Assembly: GCA_963810945.1 (NCBI GenBank)
Contig: CAWEPI010000008.1
Coordinates: 1,178,001 to 1,242,000 of the forward strand
Origin: JAOUEA01 sp963810945
Lineage (GTDB): Bacteria; Actinomycetota; UBA4738; HRBIN12
Direction: 5' to 3'
DNA length: 64,000 bases
Shown here: positions 53,150-61,246 of the stretch, piece by piece
How the letters are laid out: every line of letters begins with the position of its first letter
Numbering within the stretch: position 1 is the stretch's first letter
The notes under the pieces: model-generated
Told to the model about the DNA's origin: nothing
What the model saw: only the letters and a program-made list of their open reading frames with translations
Databases searched by the model: none
Position numbers and translations under genes: made by a program

Positions 53150-54791
53150 CTAAGCGGACGCAACGGTGCCGGCGTCGTGCGCCTCGCGTCCGTCGAGGAA
53201 CGTCTTCCAGATCCTCGTCGCGGGCAGGTCCGCTGCGGGCGTGGTTTCCAGGTCGCCCTCGATCACCACGATGTCGGCGCGCTTCCCGGGCTCCAGCGAG
53301 CCCAGCCGGTCCTCGAGCCGCAGCGCGAAGGCGGCGTCGATCGTGTAGGCGAACAGCGCCTCCTCGAGCGTGAGCGCCTGGTCCGAGCCGATCGCGCGCG
53401 CCGTCGCGGGTCCGCCGCTCGAGCGCCGACGCGATCTGGTCGAGCGGGCGGTAGGAGGCCACATCGGAGTCGCTGCTCAGCACCACCCGCACGCCCGCGT
53501 CGAGCTCGTCGCGCAAGGGCTGCAGCCCGTGCGCACGGTCCCCGAGGCGAGCGAGGAACTCGTCGCCGCTGTCGTGGAGGTACCGCGGCTGGTTCACGGT
53601 GATCACGCCGAGCCGCGCCATCCGTCGGATCTGCTCCGCGGTGGGGTACCCCGCGTGCTCCAGACGATGCCGGTGCTCGCGCGGCGCCGCTCCGACGGCG
53701 GCTTCGAACGCGTCGAGGACGAGCCCGATCGCGCGATCGCCCTGCGCGTGGACGCCGATCTGCCAGCCGTCGGCATGCGCGCCGACGATCAGGTCGCGCA
53801 GCTCCTGGGGCTCGTGGTAGAGCGACCCGGTGAACGCGCCGTCCTCGCCGTAGGGCTCCTCGAACGCGGCGGTGCCACCGATCAGCGAGCCGTCCGCGTA
53901 GACCTTCATCGCGCCGATGCGCAGCCGGTCGTCGCCGAACGGGCCGGCGAGCCCGACCGCACGGAAGGCCTCGAGCTGATGCGACAGCGGCATGCAGATG
54001 GCGCGCACGGGGAGCCGCCCCGCGTCGGCGGCCGCCCGGTACGCGACGAGCTCCCGGCCGGTGACCTGGGCGTCGCACACGGTCGTCAACCCCGCCTGGA
54101 GGAACGCGGTGCCGGCGCGCTCGACGGCTTCGACGAGGACCGAGAGCGGCTCCTGCGTGTGGAAGTTGGGGCCGTGGTTGCCGATGTCGACCGCGACGGG
54201 CAGGACGAGGTTCATGGCCGCGTCGAGGCAGAGCCCCGTGAGGCGCCCGTCCGCGCCGCGCACCAAGGCGCCGCCCTCGGGGTCCGGGGTGTCGTCGCTC
54301 ACCCCCCGCAGCTCCAGGATCGGCGAGTTCACGAGCACGTGGTGCCCCGACACGTGGTACACGACGATCGGATGTCGCGTCGTTGCGCGATCCAGGTCCC
54401 AGCGCGTCGGCGCCCGGTCGTACTTCGCGTGATCGAACCCGAACGCGCGGACCCACGCACCCTCCGGCGTCGCCGCGGCGGCCGCCGCGATCGCGTGCAC
54501 CAGGTCCTCGCATGATGCGACGGCGGGGTAGCGCACGTCGATCGACGAGAGGGACTCTCCGGTGGCGAGGAAGTGGTTGTGCGCGTCGATGAATCCGGGG
54601 ACGACGGTCCGGCCGCCGACATCGATGCCGCGTGCCCGCGGGAGGCGGTCGCGGAGGTCTTCCGCCGCGCCCAGGGCGAGGATGCCTGAGCGATCGAACG
54701 CGACGCCGTCCACCCACGGTCGTCCTCGATCGGCCGTGAACACCCGCCCGCCGTGCAGCAAGGTCGTGGCGTCGTCCTGAGGTGGCACCAT
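53150..54791 (-). pseudogene. YtcJ-like amidohydrolase, one frameshift
   Basis: A metal-dependent hydrolase of about 546 residues. FIDAHNHFLATG gives the HxH metal site, HVSGHHVLVNS and GVHAQGDRAIGL further ligands, and LSSDSDVASY the late Asp. These are the marks of YtcJ-type exoenzyme regulatory or N-acyl amidohydrolases. The last 85 residues (AIGSDQALTLEEALFAYTID, LEPGKRADIVVIEGD) are in another frame because of one extra base in a GCGCGCG run near 53405. Starts 12 nt after the upstream flavoprotein stop and ends 37 nt before the GcvT-like gene. Confidence 0.83.
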
Positions 54792-54803
54792 CGGAGCGAG
54801 GCC

Positions 54804-55940
54804 CTACGGGCCGAACCAACGGGCGCGTCGGCTGGAGGCGAAGTCGACCTTCTCGGCGGCCGTCTCCGTCGAGGGGGCGACGAACGTGCCGATCGGGTGC
54901 CCGGGGGTCGAGAAGAAGTCCACGTCGACGCGACCGACCTCATGGTCGCCGAACTCGATGTAGCACGAGCCCGTGCCGTCGTAGCCGGGCGGCTCGGCCT
55001 CTCCGCGGAGCCGGGCGATGAGCTGGTCGGCCACCACACGCGCCGCCCCTTCGGCGAACACGCCCGCCTTGGCGGTGCCCACGCTCGTCACGTCGCCCAC
55101 CGCGTAGACGTCGGGGAAGCGGGTCGCGAGGGTGTGCGGATCGACGGGGATCCAGCCGCCCTCGCCGAGGCCGGAATCCTCGATCACGGTGGGGCCTCGG
55201 TGCACCGGAACGCCGAGGAACAGGTCGTACGGGAGGCGCTCGCCGTCGTCGAGAACGGCCTCGTGCGTGGCCGGGTCCAGAGCCATCACCTTGCGGTCGG
55301 CCACGAACTCGATGCCGCGCGCGGCGAACCGCGCGAGGATCGCCTCCGATGTGGCCGGCGAAGGCGGGACGGGCGCACCGAACGGGATCACGACCTGGAT
55401 CCGGACGTCGTCGCGGACGCCGCGCTCGCGCAGGTGGTCGTCGAGCAGGATCGCCGCCTCGCTCGGCGCCGGCGGGCACTTGAAGGGCGCCCCACAGACC
55501 CCGACGATGGCGGTGCCGGCACGGAACCGCGGGATGACCTCGCGCAGGGCCTCGGCGCCCGCCACCGTGTAGAACTCGTTGCCGGCCTCGCCGAGACCCG
55601 GCGTGGCCCCGATGTCGAGGTCGGCGCCCAGGGCCACGACGAGCACGTCGGCCTCGTAGGCGTCGAGATCCGTCACGACCCGGCGCTGCGTCGGATCGAT
55701 CGCGACGACGGTCTCCTGGCGGAAGCGGACATGCGGCGTCACGATGTCGGCGTAGGGCAGGCGCACGGCCTCGGGTGTGCGTCGCCCGAACATCACGTCG
55801 AGCTTCGAGAAGCCGAACACGAAGGCGTCCGCGCGGTCGATCATCGTGACCTCGACCTCGTCGCCGAGCTGCTCGGCGAGGCGCGAGGAGAGCTCGAGGC
55901 CACCGAAGCCGGCGCCGAGGACGAGGACGGAGGTGGTCAC
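54804..55940 (-). CDS. SQR/NDH-2-like FAD-dependent oxidoreductase
   Basis: A 378-residue flavoprotein. FAD site VLVLGAGFGGLELSSRLAEQ, FGFSKLDVMFGRR, VCGAPFKCPPAPSEAAILL and VYAVGDVTSVGTAKAGVFAEG place it with sulfide:quinone reductase and flavocytochrome c sulfide dehydrogenase relatives. The Cys of KCPPAP matches one SQR catalytic Cys. It may feed electrons from sulfide or a thiol to quinone, or act as a general reductase. First gene of an apparent three-gene run with the amidohydrolase and GcvT-like enzyme. Confidence 0.83.
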   Translation of the reverse strand: MTTSVLVLGAGFGGLELSSRLAEQLGDEVEVTMIDRADAFVFGFSKLDVMFGRRTPEAVRLPYADIVTPHVRFRQETVVAIDPTQRRVVTDLDAYEADVLVVALGADLDIGATPGLGEAGNEFYTVAGAEALREVIPRFRAGTAIVGVCGAPFKCPPAPSEAAILLDDHLRERGVRDDVRIQVVIPFGAPVPPSPATSEAILARFAARGIEFVADRKVMALDPATHEAVLDDGERLPYDLFLGVPVHRGPTVIEDSGLGEGGWIPVDPHTLATRFPDVYAVGDVTSVGTAKAGVFAEGAARVVADQLIARLRGEAEPPGYDGTGSCYIEFGDHEVGRVDVDFFSTPGHPIGTFVAPSTETAAEKVDFASSRRARWFGP

Positions 55941-55983
55941 GGGCGCAAGGATAGGCCCGGGCAGCGCGCCGTGCGGCCCTTCC

Positions 55984-56616
55984 TCACACCAGGCGGCGGG
56001 CCGTCGCCCACCTCGTCAGCTCCCGGCGGTTCGAGAGCTGGAGCTTGCGCAGCACCGACGAGACGTGGGTCTCCACCGTCTTCACGCTGAGGTGCAGCTC
56101 CGCGGCCGTCTCCTTGTAGGTGTACCCCCGCGCGATGTAGCGCAGGACCTCGCGCTCGCGCGGCGTCAGTTGATCGATCTCGGGGTCGACCGTAGGCGCC
56201 GGATCGCCGGCGAACGCGTCGAGCACGAACCCCGCCAGGCGCGGGGAGAAGACCGCGTCGCCGTCGTGCACGCGCCGGATCGCCGCGCTCAGCTCGGCGG
56301 GCCCGATCGTCTTGGTCACGTAGCCGCGCGCGCCCGCCCTGATCACCGCGATCACGTCCTCGGCGGCGTCGCTCACCGAGAGCGCCAGGAACGTCGTCTC
56401 GGGCACGGTCTCGGCGCACGCGCGGATCACGGCGTCGCCCGATCCGTCGGGCAGGTGCACGTCCAGGAGCACGACGTCGGGCGTCGCCTCGTTGATCCCC
56501 GCGATGGCCGTCGCCACGGTCCCGGCCTCACCCACGACCTCGAAGGCGTCGCCGAGCTCGGAACGCACGCCCGAGAGGAACAGCTCGTGGTCGTCGACGA
56601 GGAAGATCCGGATCAC
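55984..56616 (-). CDS. NarL/LiaR-type response regulator
   Basis: A 210-residue regulator. The receiver domain has the acidic pocket VDDHE, phospho-acceptor Asp52 in LLDVHLPDG and Lys in YVTKTI. A LuxR-type helix-turn-helix follows (LTPREREVLRYIARGYTYKE, LHLSVKTVETHVSSVLRKL). It overlaps the kinase gene by ATGA and is its partner. The target is probably the envelope-stress genes opposite. Confidence 0.92.
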   Translation of the reverse strand: MIRIFLVDDHELFLSGVRSELGDAFEVVGEAGTVATAIAGINEATPDVVLLDVHLPDGSGDAVIRACAETVPETTFLALSVSDAAEDVIAVIRAGARGYVTKTIGPAELSAAIRRVHDGDAVFSPRLAGFVLDAFAGDPAPTVDPEIDQLTPREREVLRYIARGYTYKETAAELHLSVKTVETHVSSVLRKLQLSNRRELTRWATARRLV

Positions 56617-57833
56617 GAGGTCGCCGTCCCCGACGGCAGCCGCAGGCGGACCTCCGCGCCGCGGCCGGGCGCGGAGATCACCTCCGCCGTGCCTCCCGCG
56701 CGGGCCATGCGACCCCGGATCGAATCGGCGATGCCGTGGCGGTCCTCCGGGACCGAGGCCGGATCGAACCCCGCACCCTGATCACGCACGAACGCGGCGA
56801 CGCCCTCGTCGTCGGACTCCACGTAGACCGAGAGCCGCTGCACGTGCGCGTGCACGGCCGCGTTCGTCATGGCCTCGCGTGCCGCCAGCATCAGGGCGCG
56901 GGAGGCGTCGTCGAGGCGCCGGTCGCCCACCGTCACCACGTCGATCCGCACCCGGTGCGAACGTTCGACCTCCGCGGCCGCCTCGTTCACCGCCGTGGAG
57001 AGCAGGGTGGCGTCGCCCACCTCCACCCCGCCGTACAACCAGTCGCGCAGCTCGCGCTCCTGCGAGCGTGCGAGCGAAGCCATCTCGCGCGGCTCGTCGC
57101 TGCGCTGGATCAGCGCGAGCGTCTGCAGGACGGAGTCGTGCAGGTGGGCGGCGACCTCCTCGCGCTCCTCGCTGCGGATGCGGTCGCGACGCTCCTCGGA
57201 GAGCTGCCGGAAGAGCGCCCAGAGCCACGGCCCCGCGATCACGCCCAGTCCGAGCAGCGTCGCCACCACCGCGAGCGGGGTGTTCGACGCGAGGCCCCCC
57301 ACCGCGAAGAAGGCCGCCATCCCCGCCAGCAGCAGGAACGCGCCCACGGCGAGGCGCACCACGTGCCCACGTCCCGTCACCACGTCCTGGGAGCTCTCCG
57401 GCAGCCGCGCGATCGCCCGACGCCAACGCTCGCGCTCCTCGTCGTCGCCGCGCGTCCAGAGCACCGCCGAGCCGAGCGTGAGCAGCACGACCGGGAAGAC
57501 GAGGGCGTCGCCGAACCAGAACCCCAGCGCCCGCAAGAGCAGCAGCACGCCCAGCACCATCAGCCCGACGGCGGTGGCCTGGCGGAGCGTCGGCCGGCGC
57601 ACGAGGGCGGGCGTGCCGGGATCCGGTTCCGCCGAGACCAGGTAGAGCACGACGTAGAGCGCCACGCCGAGCCCCGCGGCGAGCGAGAGCACGACGAAGG
57701 CCAGCCGGATCACGAGCGACTCCACGCCGAGGCGCTCGCCGATGCCCCCCGCCACACCTGTGAGCACGCGGTCGGAGGCGCTGCGCGTGAAGAGCGCGCG
57801 CGAAGGGCGCGCGATGCGGTCCATGGCGGTCAT
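56613..57833 (-). CDS. PspC-domain sensor histidine kinase (LiaS/DesK-like)
   Basis: A 406-residue membrane kinase. An N-terminal PspC domain (DRVLTGVAGGIGERLGVESL) and about six helices are followed by a HisKA_3 dimerisation domain with His232 in AAHLHDSVLQ and an HATPase domain (REAMTNAAVHAHV, VRDQGAGFDPA, HGIADSIRGRMARAGG). PspC kinases sense membrane stress. ATG 57833 is used; ATG 57824 is close by. Forms a two-component system with the coupled regulator and faces a PspC/LiaF-like gene. Confidence 0.9.
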   Translation of the reverse strand: MTAMDRIARPSRALFTRSASDRVLTGVAGGIGERLGVESLVIRLAFVVLSLAAGLGVALYVVLYLVSAEPDPGTPALVRRPTLRQATAVGLMVLGVLLLLRALGFWFGDALVFPVVLLTLGSAVLWTRGDDEERERWRRAIARLPESSQDVVTGRGHVVRLAVGAFLLLAGMAAFFAVGGLASNTPLAVVATLLGLGVIAGPWLWALFRQLSEERRDRIRSEEREEVAAHLHDSVLQTLALIQRSDEPREMASLARSQERELRDWLYGGVEVGDATLLSTAVNEAAAEVERSHRVRIDVVTVGDRRLDDASRALMLAAREAMTNAAVHAHVQRLSVYVESDDEGVAAFVRDQGAGFDPASVPEDRHGIADSIRGRMARAGGTAEVISAPGRGAEVRLRLPSGTATS

Positions 57834-57966
57834 CGTGGCACAGGCGACCCCGAGGGGACCACGGGGAACGACCCCGACCCGCACCGCCCTCGCGAGGCCT
57901 CGCCTCAGGGAAGAACCAGGGTGGAACCCCGATGTCGCCGCCCGAGCCGGCGGCCAGCATGGAGCC

Positions 57967-59148
57967 ATGGACGAGAAGGACGAGACCCAACGCCTGGTCC
58001 GGCGCAAGGACCATCGGATGCTCGCCGGCGTCGCCGGCGGGCTCGGCGATCACTTCGGCGTGAGCCCCACGTGGTTCCGCCTGGGCTTCGTCGTGACGAC
58101 GTTCACGGGTGGTCTCGGAGTGGCCGCCTACGTGCTGCTCTGGCTCCTGATCCCTCGCGAAGACCTCCCGCGCTCGGCGGCGCAGCAGATCGCCGAGCGC
58201 GTCCCCGACGCCCCCGCCTGGATCGGGGTGGCGTTGATCGCGATCGGCGTGCTCAGCCTCACGAGCCGGATCGGCGACACCTTCGGGATCCACCTGGGCA
58301 CGCTGGCGTGGGCCCTGCTGCTGATCGGGGGAGGACTGGCGCTGTATCGCCGTGGCGATGCGGTGACGAGCGCGTCCGGGACCGCCTCGACGACGCTGCC
58401 CGCGCCGCCGCCCGCCGGCACCGCGCTGGCGACCGGCCAGGCGTCGATGAGCGGATCGGCCGTGACCGAGCCGCTCCCCGCGATGCCCGTCGCGCGCACG
58501 CCGCGTCCTCCGCGCGAGCGCTCGCCGCTCGGCTGGCTCACGCTCGGCCTCGCCCTGGCGGCCTCGGGCGTGGTCGCGGTGCTCCGCAACCAGGGCACGA
58601 TCGACATCAGCCTGGCGCAGGCGCTCGCGGTCCCGCTCACGATCATCGGGATCGGGCTGGTCGTCGGCGCGTTCATCGGACGGGCGCGCTGGACCGTGCT
58701 GCTGGGCGTGCTGTTGGTGCCGTTCGTGATCGGAGCGAGCGCGTTCACGGTGCCGCTGAACGGCACGTACGGCGACGTCTCCGTCACGCATCTCTCCGCG
58801 GTCCGCAGCAACTACGTGCTCTCGGGCGGCCGACTGGGGCTGAACCTCTCGCGGATGGATCCGACGCAGCTGCCGCCCACGATCGACGTCCAGGTGGGCG
58901 CGGGCTCGGTGGACGTGACCCTGCCCCCGCACGGGGTGCGGGTGGACGCCACCGTGAACATCGGCGACGTGCACATGGGACGCAGCCGGGGCGGCTTCGA
59001 CGTGGTGGGGTCGCTCGGCGATCCGAACGCGACGACCGTCGTGACGGCGCACGTGGATGTGGGCGAGATCCAGGTCTGGTACGCCCAGCCTCTGCCGCAG
59101 CCCCGGCCTCAACCCAAGCCGGCCAACGCCAACGGAGGTTCCCAGTGA
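57967..59148 (+). CDS. PspC-domain, LiaF-like membrane protein
   Basis: A 393-residue protein. The PspC domain (RRKDHRMLAGVAGGLGDHFG) is followed by several helices, a Pro/Ala linker near 130-175, four more helices and a C-terminal beta domain (LNLSRMDPTQLPPTIDVQVGAGSVDVTLP) like the DUF2154/LiaF adhesin-type domain. It probably works with the divergent PspC kinase as a membrane-stress sensor or inhibitor. ATG 57967 with GGAG close by. Confidence 0.87.
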   Translation: MDEKDETQRLVRRKDHRMLAGVAGGLGDHFGVSPTWFRLGFVVTTFTGGLGVAAYVLLWLLIPREDLPRSAAQQIAERVPDAPAWIGVALIAIGVLSLTSRIGDTFGIHLGTLAWALLLIGGGLALYRRGDAVTSASGTASTTLPAPPPAGTALATGQASMSGSAVTEPLPAMPVARTPRPPRERSPLGWLTLGLALAASGVVAVLRNQGTIDISLAQALAVPLTIIGIGLVVGAFIGRARWTVLLGVLLVPFVIGASAFTVPLNGTYGDVSVTHLSAVRSNYVLSGGRLGLNLSRMDPTQLPPTIDVQVGAGSVDVTLPPHGVRVDATVNIGDVHMGRSRGGFDVVGSLGDPNATTVVTAHVDVGEIQVWYAQPLPQPRPQPKPANANGGSQ

Positions 59149-59396
59149 AGCGGCATCGGCTCGACCCGTTCTCCCTGCTCTTCGGCGCGGTCTTCGTCGG
59201 CGTGGGGCTGTCGTTCCTTCTCGGCTCCACGATCGGCGACGCGAAGCGCGCGACGTGGCCCCTCTTCGCGATCATCGTGGGCTGCACGTTCGTGGTGTGG
59301 GCGCTCGCGACGGTCGTCCGGGAGCGCCGCCCGGCGGTCACGCCGGCCGAGACCTCGGCCGCGCTCGAGGACGACGAGGTCGACCCCACCGCGTAA
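59145..59396 (+). CDS. Small two-helix membrane protein coupled to the PspC gene
   Basis: An 83-residue protein with two helices (SLLFGAVFVGVGLSFLLG and WPLFAIIVGCTFVVWALAT) and an acidic tail. Its GTG overlaps the PspC/LiaF stop (GTGA) and GGAGG lies upstream. Probably a subunit or modulator of the same stress system. No named family recognised. Confidence 0.75.
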   Translation: MKRHRLDPFSLLFGAVFVGVGLSFLLGSTIGDAKRATWPLFAIIVGCTFVVWALATVVRERRPAVTPAETSAALEDDEVDPTA

Positions 59397-59424
59397 CGCA
59401 GCGATGTGACAGGGTGGGGGTCCG

Positions 59425-60090
59425 ATGTGCTTCTCCGCGGAGGCCGACCTCACCGCGGGCATCATCGTGACCGCCGTCGGCATCGACGCGGTGCGGCGGA
59501 CGCGCACCGCACGGGAGCTGCCCCTCGCTTCCCTGCCCCTCCTGTTGGGCGTCCATCAACTCATCGAGGTGTTCGTCTGGTGGGGGCTCATGGGCCGGGT
59601 CCCGACGGCGGTGGGGGACAAGGCGATCTGGGTCTACCTCGCGCTCGCGTTCCTCTTACCCCTGTGGGTGCCGGTCGCGGTGCGCGGCGTGGAGCCATCC
59701 CGGCGCCGGCGACAGATCATGACGTTGCTGGCGGCCGTCGGCCTGGTCGTCTCGGTCGTGCTGATCGGTGAGGTGGTGCGCGGCCCGATCGGCGCCAGCG
59801 TCGAGGGACATCACATCGAGTACCTGGTCCGCATCCCGGGCGGCGACAGCATCGGACTCCTCTACGGGGCGGCGACGTGCGGCGCCCTCCTCCTGTCGAG
59901 CGATCGTTGGATCCGCGACTTCGGCGTGTTGAACCTCGGAGCGGTGATGCTCCTCGTGTGGCTGACGGTCGGCGGGCTCACGTCGCTGTGGTGCGTGTGG
60001 GCCGCGGTCACGAGCGTCGCGATCGACCTGTACCTGCGCGACGAGGAGCGCCGCTCCGACGTCGTGTACGCGTGGGTGAGGGAGGACTAG
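59425..60090 (+). CDS. DUF6629 membrane protein
   Basis: A 221-residue membrane protein with six to seven helices that begins MCFSAEADLTAGIIVTAVGIDA, the signature of DUF6629. Function unknown. The stop TAG lies in a CTAG shared with the stop of the convergent zinc-finger gene. Confidence 0.88.
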   Translation: MCFSAEADLTAGIIVTAVGIDAVRRTRTARELPLASLPLLLGVHQLIEVFVWWGLMGRVPTAVGDKAIWVYLALAFLLPLWVPVAVRGVEPSRRRRQIMTLLAAVGLVVSVVLIGEVVRGPIGASVEGHHIEYLVRIPGGDSIGLLYGAATCGALLLSSDRWIRDFGVLNLGAVMLLVWLTVGGLTSLWCVWAAVTSVAIDLYLRDEERRSDVVYAWVRED

Positions 60091-60353
60091 ACCGGCAGAC
60101 CGCGCCGGGCGCAGAGCGCGCAGTGCTCGGCGGTGTTGTAGACGGACAGGCGCGTCCCGCAGCCTTCGCCCGCGCAGATCCTGCCGGCGGGCATGCGCGC
60201 CCGACCCTTCGCGCGCGGACGCATCCCCTGGCGGCGCAGGCGCTGGCACGGCGGACACCACCGGCTGCGTCCGAACTGACCGCAAGGACGCACGTCCTTG
60301 CACATCGGGCATTCCCGATAGCCGCGGCACGGGCACTCGACGTAATCAGCCAT
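60087..60353 (-). CDS. Cys-rich zinc-finger protein with CxxxGCxTxLSxYN motif
   Basis: An 88-residue protein with about a dozen Cys: CPCRGYRECPMCKDVRPCG, WCPPCQRLRR and then CAGEGCGTRLSVYNTAEHC with CALC. At least two zinc sites are likely. The last motif is the one in the 26101 protein. Basic linker residues (RPRAKGRAR) suggest nucleic-acid contact. ATG 60353 has no Shine-Dalgarno; GGGTAC at 60364-60369 on the minus strand is a possible -10. Function unknown. Confidence 0.7.
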   Translation of the reverse strand: MADYVECPCRGYRECPMCKDVRPCGQFGRSRWCPPCQRLRRQGMRPRAKGRARMPAGRICAGEGCGTRLSVYNTAEHCALCARRGLPV

Positions 60354-60469
60354 CCCTACCAAGGTACCCCGCGGAGAGAGCCGACCCCGGCACCAGCGGG
60401 AGATCCCTACGCCGTCGACGGTGTAGGCTGCTCCGCCACCGGTGACGCCGATCGACCGAAGAGGAGCCC

Positions 60470-61222
60470 ATGTCCGCACAGATCCTGAACGACACATCGT
60501 TCTCCGCCGATGCCGTCCGCGAGGTGACCGGGGGCCGCGAGACCGCGGGAACGATGACGTACGCCAGCGTCGTCGTGCGAGCGTTGCTCCTCCTCGCCAT
60601 CACGGTGGCCTCCGCCACGCTCGGCTGGCGGGCCGCCGCGGATCAGCGCCCGACGTCGGGCATGTGGTTCTTCCTCGGCTACCTCCTGCTGATCGCGATC
60701 TCGATCGCCGCGGCGCGGAACCCGAGGCTGGCGATGGTCGCCGGGGTCCTCTACGCGCTGTTGATGGGCTTCTGGATGGGATCCATCTCCCATCTGTACG
60801 AGACCTACTACGACGGGATCGTCGGGCAGGCCCTCCTGGCTTCGGTGACCACGTTCCTCGCGGCCCTCCTCCTGTACTCGTCGCGCGCGATCCGGGTGAG
60901 CGGGAAGTTCGTGCGGATCGTGTTCGTGGCCACGGCCGGGATCGCCCTGATGTATCTCGTGGGGTGGGTCGTCAGCCTCTTCGGGATCGACCTGCTCTTC
61001 TGGGCGAAGCCCAACGCGCTGGGGATCGCGATCAGCGTCGGCATCTGCCTGCTCGCGGCGGCCAACCTGCTGGTGGACTTCTCCTTCATCGAGGGCGGGG
61101 TGAAGAGCGGCGCGCCCAAGGTGATGGCGTGGTTCGGCGCGTTCGGGCTCCTCACGACGCTGGTCTGGCTCTACCTCGAGGTGCTCCGGCTCCTCGCGCT
61201 CCTGCGTGGCGCGGGTCGCTGA
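60470..61222 (+). CDS. Bax inhibitor-1/YccA-family membrane protein
   Basis: A 250-residue protein with seven helices. LRAAADQRP... region aside, YALLMGFWMGSISHLYETYYDGIVGQALLAS and LFWAKPNALGIAISVG, FSFIEGG match the BI-1/YccA pattern including the late acidic pore residues. The N-terminal 30 residues (SFSADAVREVTGGRETAGTMTY) are the usual cytosolic lead. The family forms Ca2+-leak channels or modulates FtsH proteolysis. AGAGGAG precedes the ATG. Confidence 0.87.
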   Translation: MSAQILNDTSFSADAVREVTGGRETAGTMTYASVVVRALLLLAITVASATLGWRAAADQRPTSGMWFFLGYLLLIAISIAAARNPRLAMVAGVLYALLMGFWMGSISHLYETYYDGIVGQALLASVTTFLAALLLYSSRAIRVSGKFVRIVFVATAGIALMYLVGWVVSLFGIDLLFWAKPNALGIAISVGICLLAAANLLVDFSFIEGGVKSGAPKVMAWFGAFGLLTTLVWLYLEVLRLLALLRGAGR

Positions 61223-61246
61223 GGCCTGCTCCTCACCGCCGGACAC

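Noticed and set aside
51865..53373. 502-codon plus-strand frame opposite the GcvT-like gene
   Set aside because: Antisense shadow; the minus strand encodes a clear GcvT/DmdA-like protein.
56736..59112. Very long open frames on both strands across the PspC kinase and PspC/LiaF genes
   Set aside because: They are Arg/Gly/Ala-rich shadows; the real frames show PspC, HisKA_3, HATPase and LiaF-type features. Only the last 84 codons of one such plus-strand frame (59145-59396) are a real gene.
60364..60389. Possible SigB-type promoter before the Cys-rich zinc-finger gene at 60353
   Set aside because: GGGTAC is present 10 nt from the start, but no GTTT/GTGT-like -35 lies at 14-17 nt.
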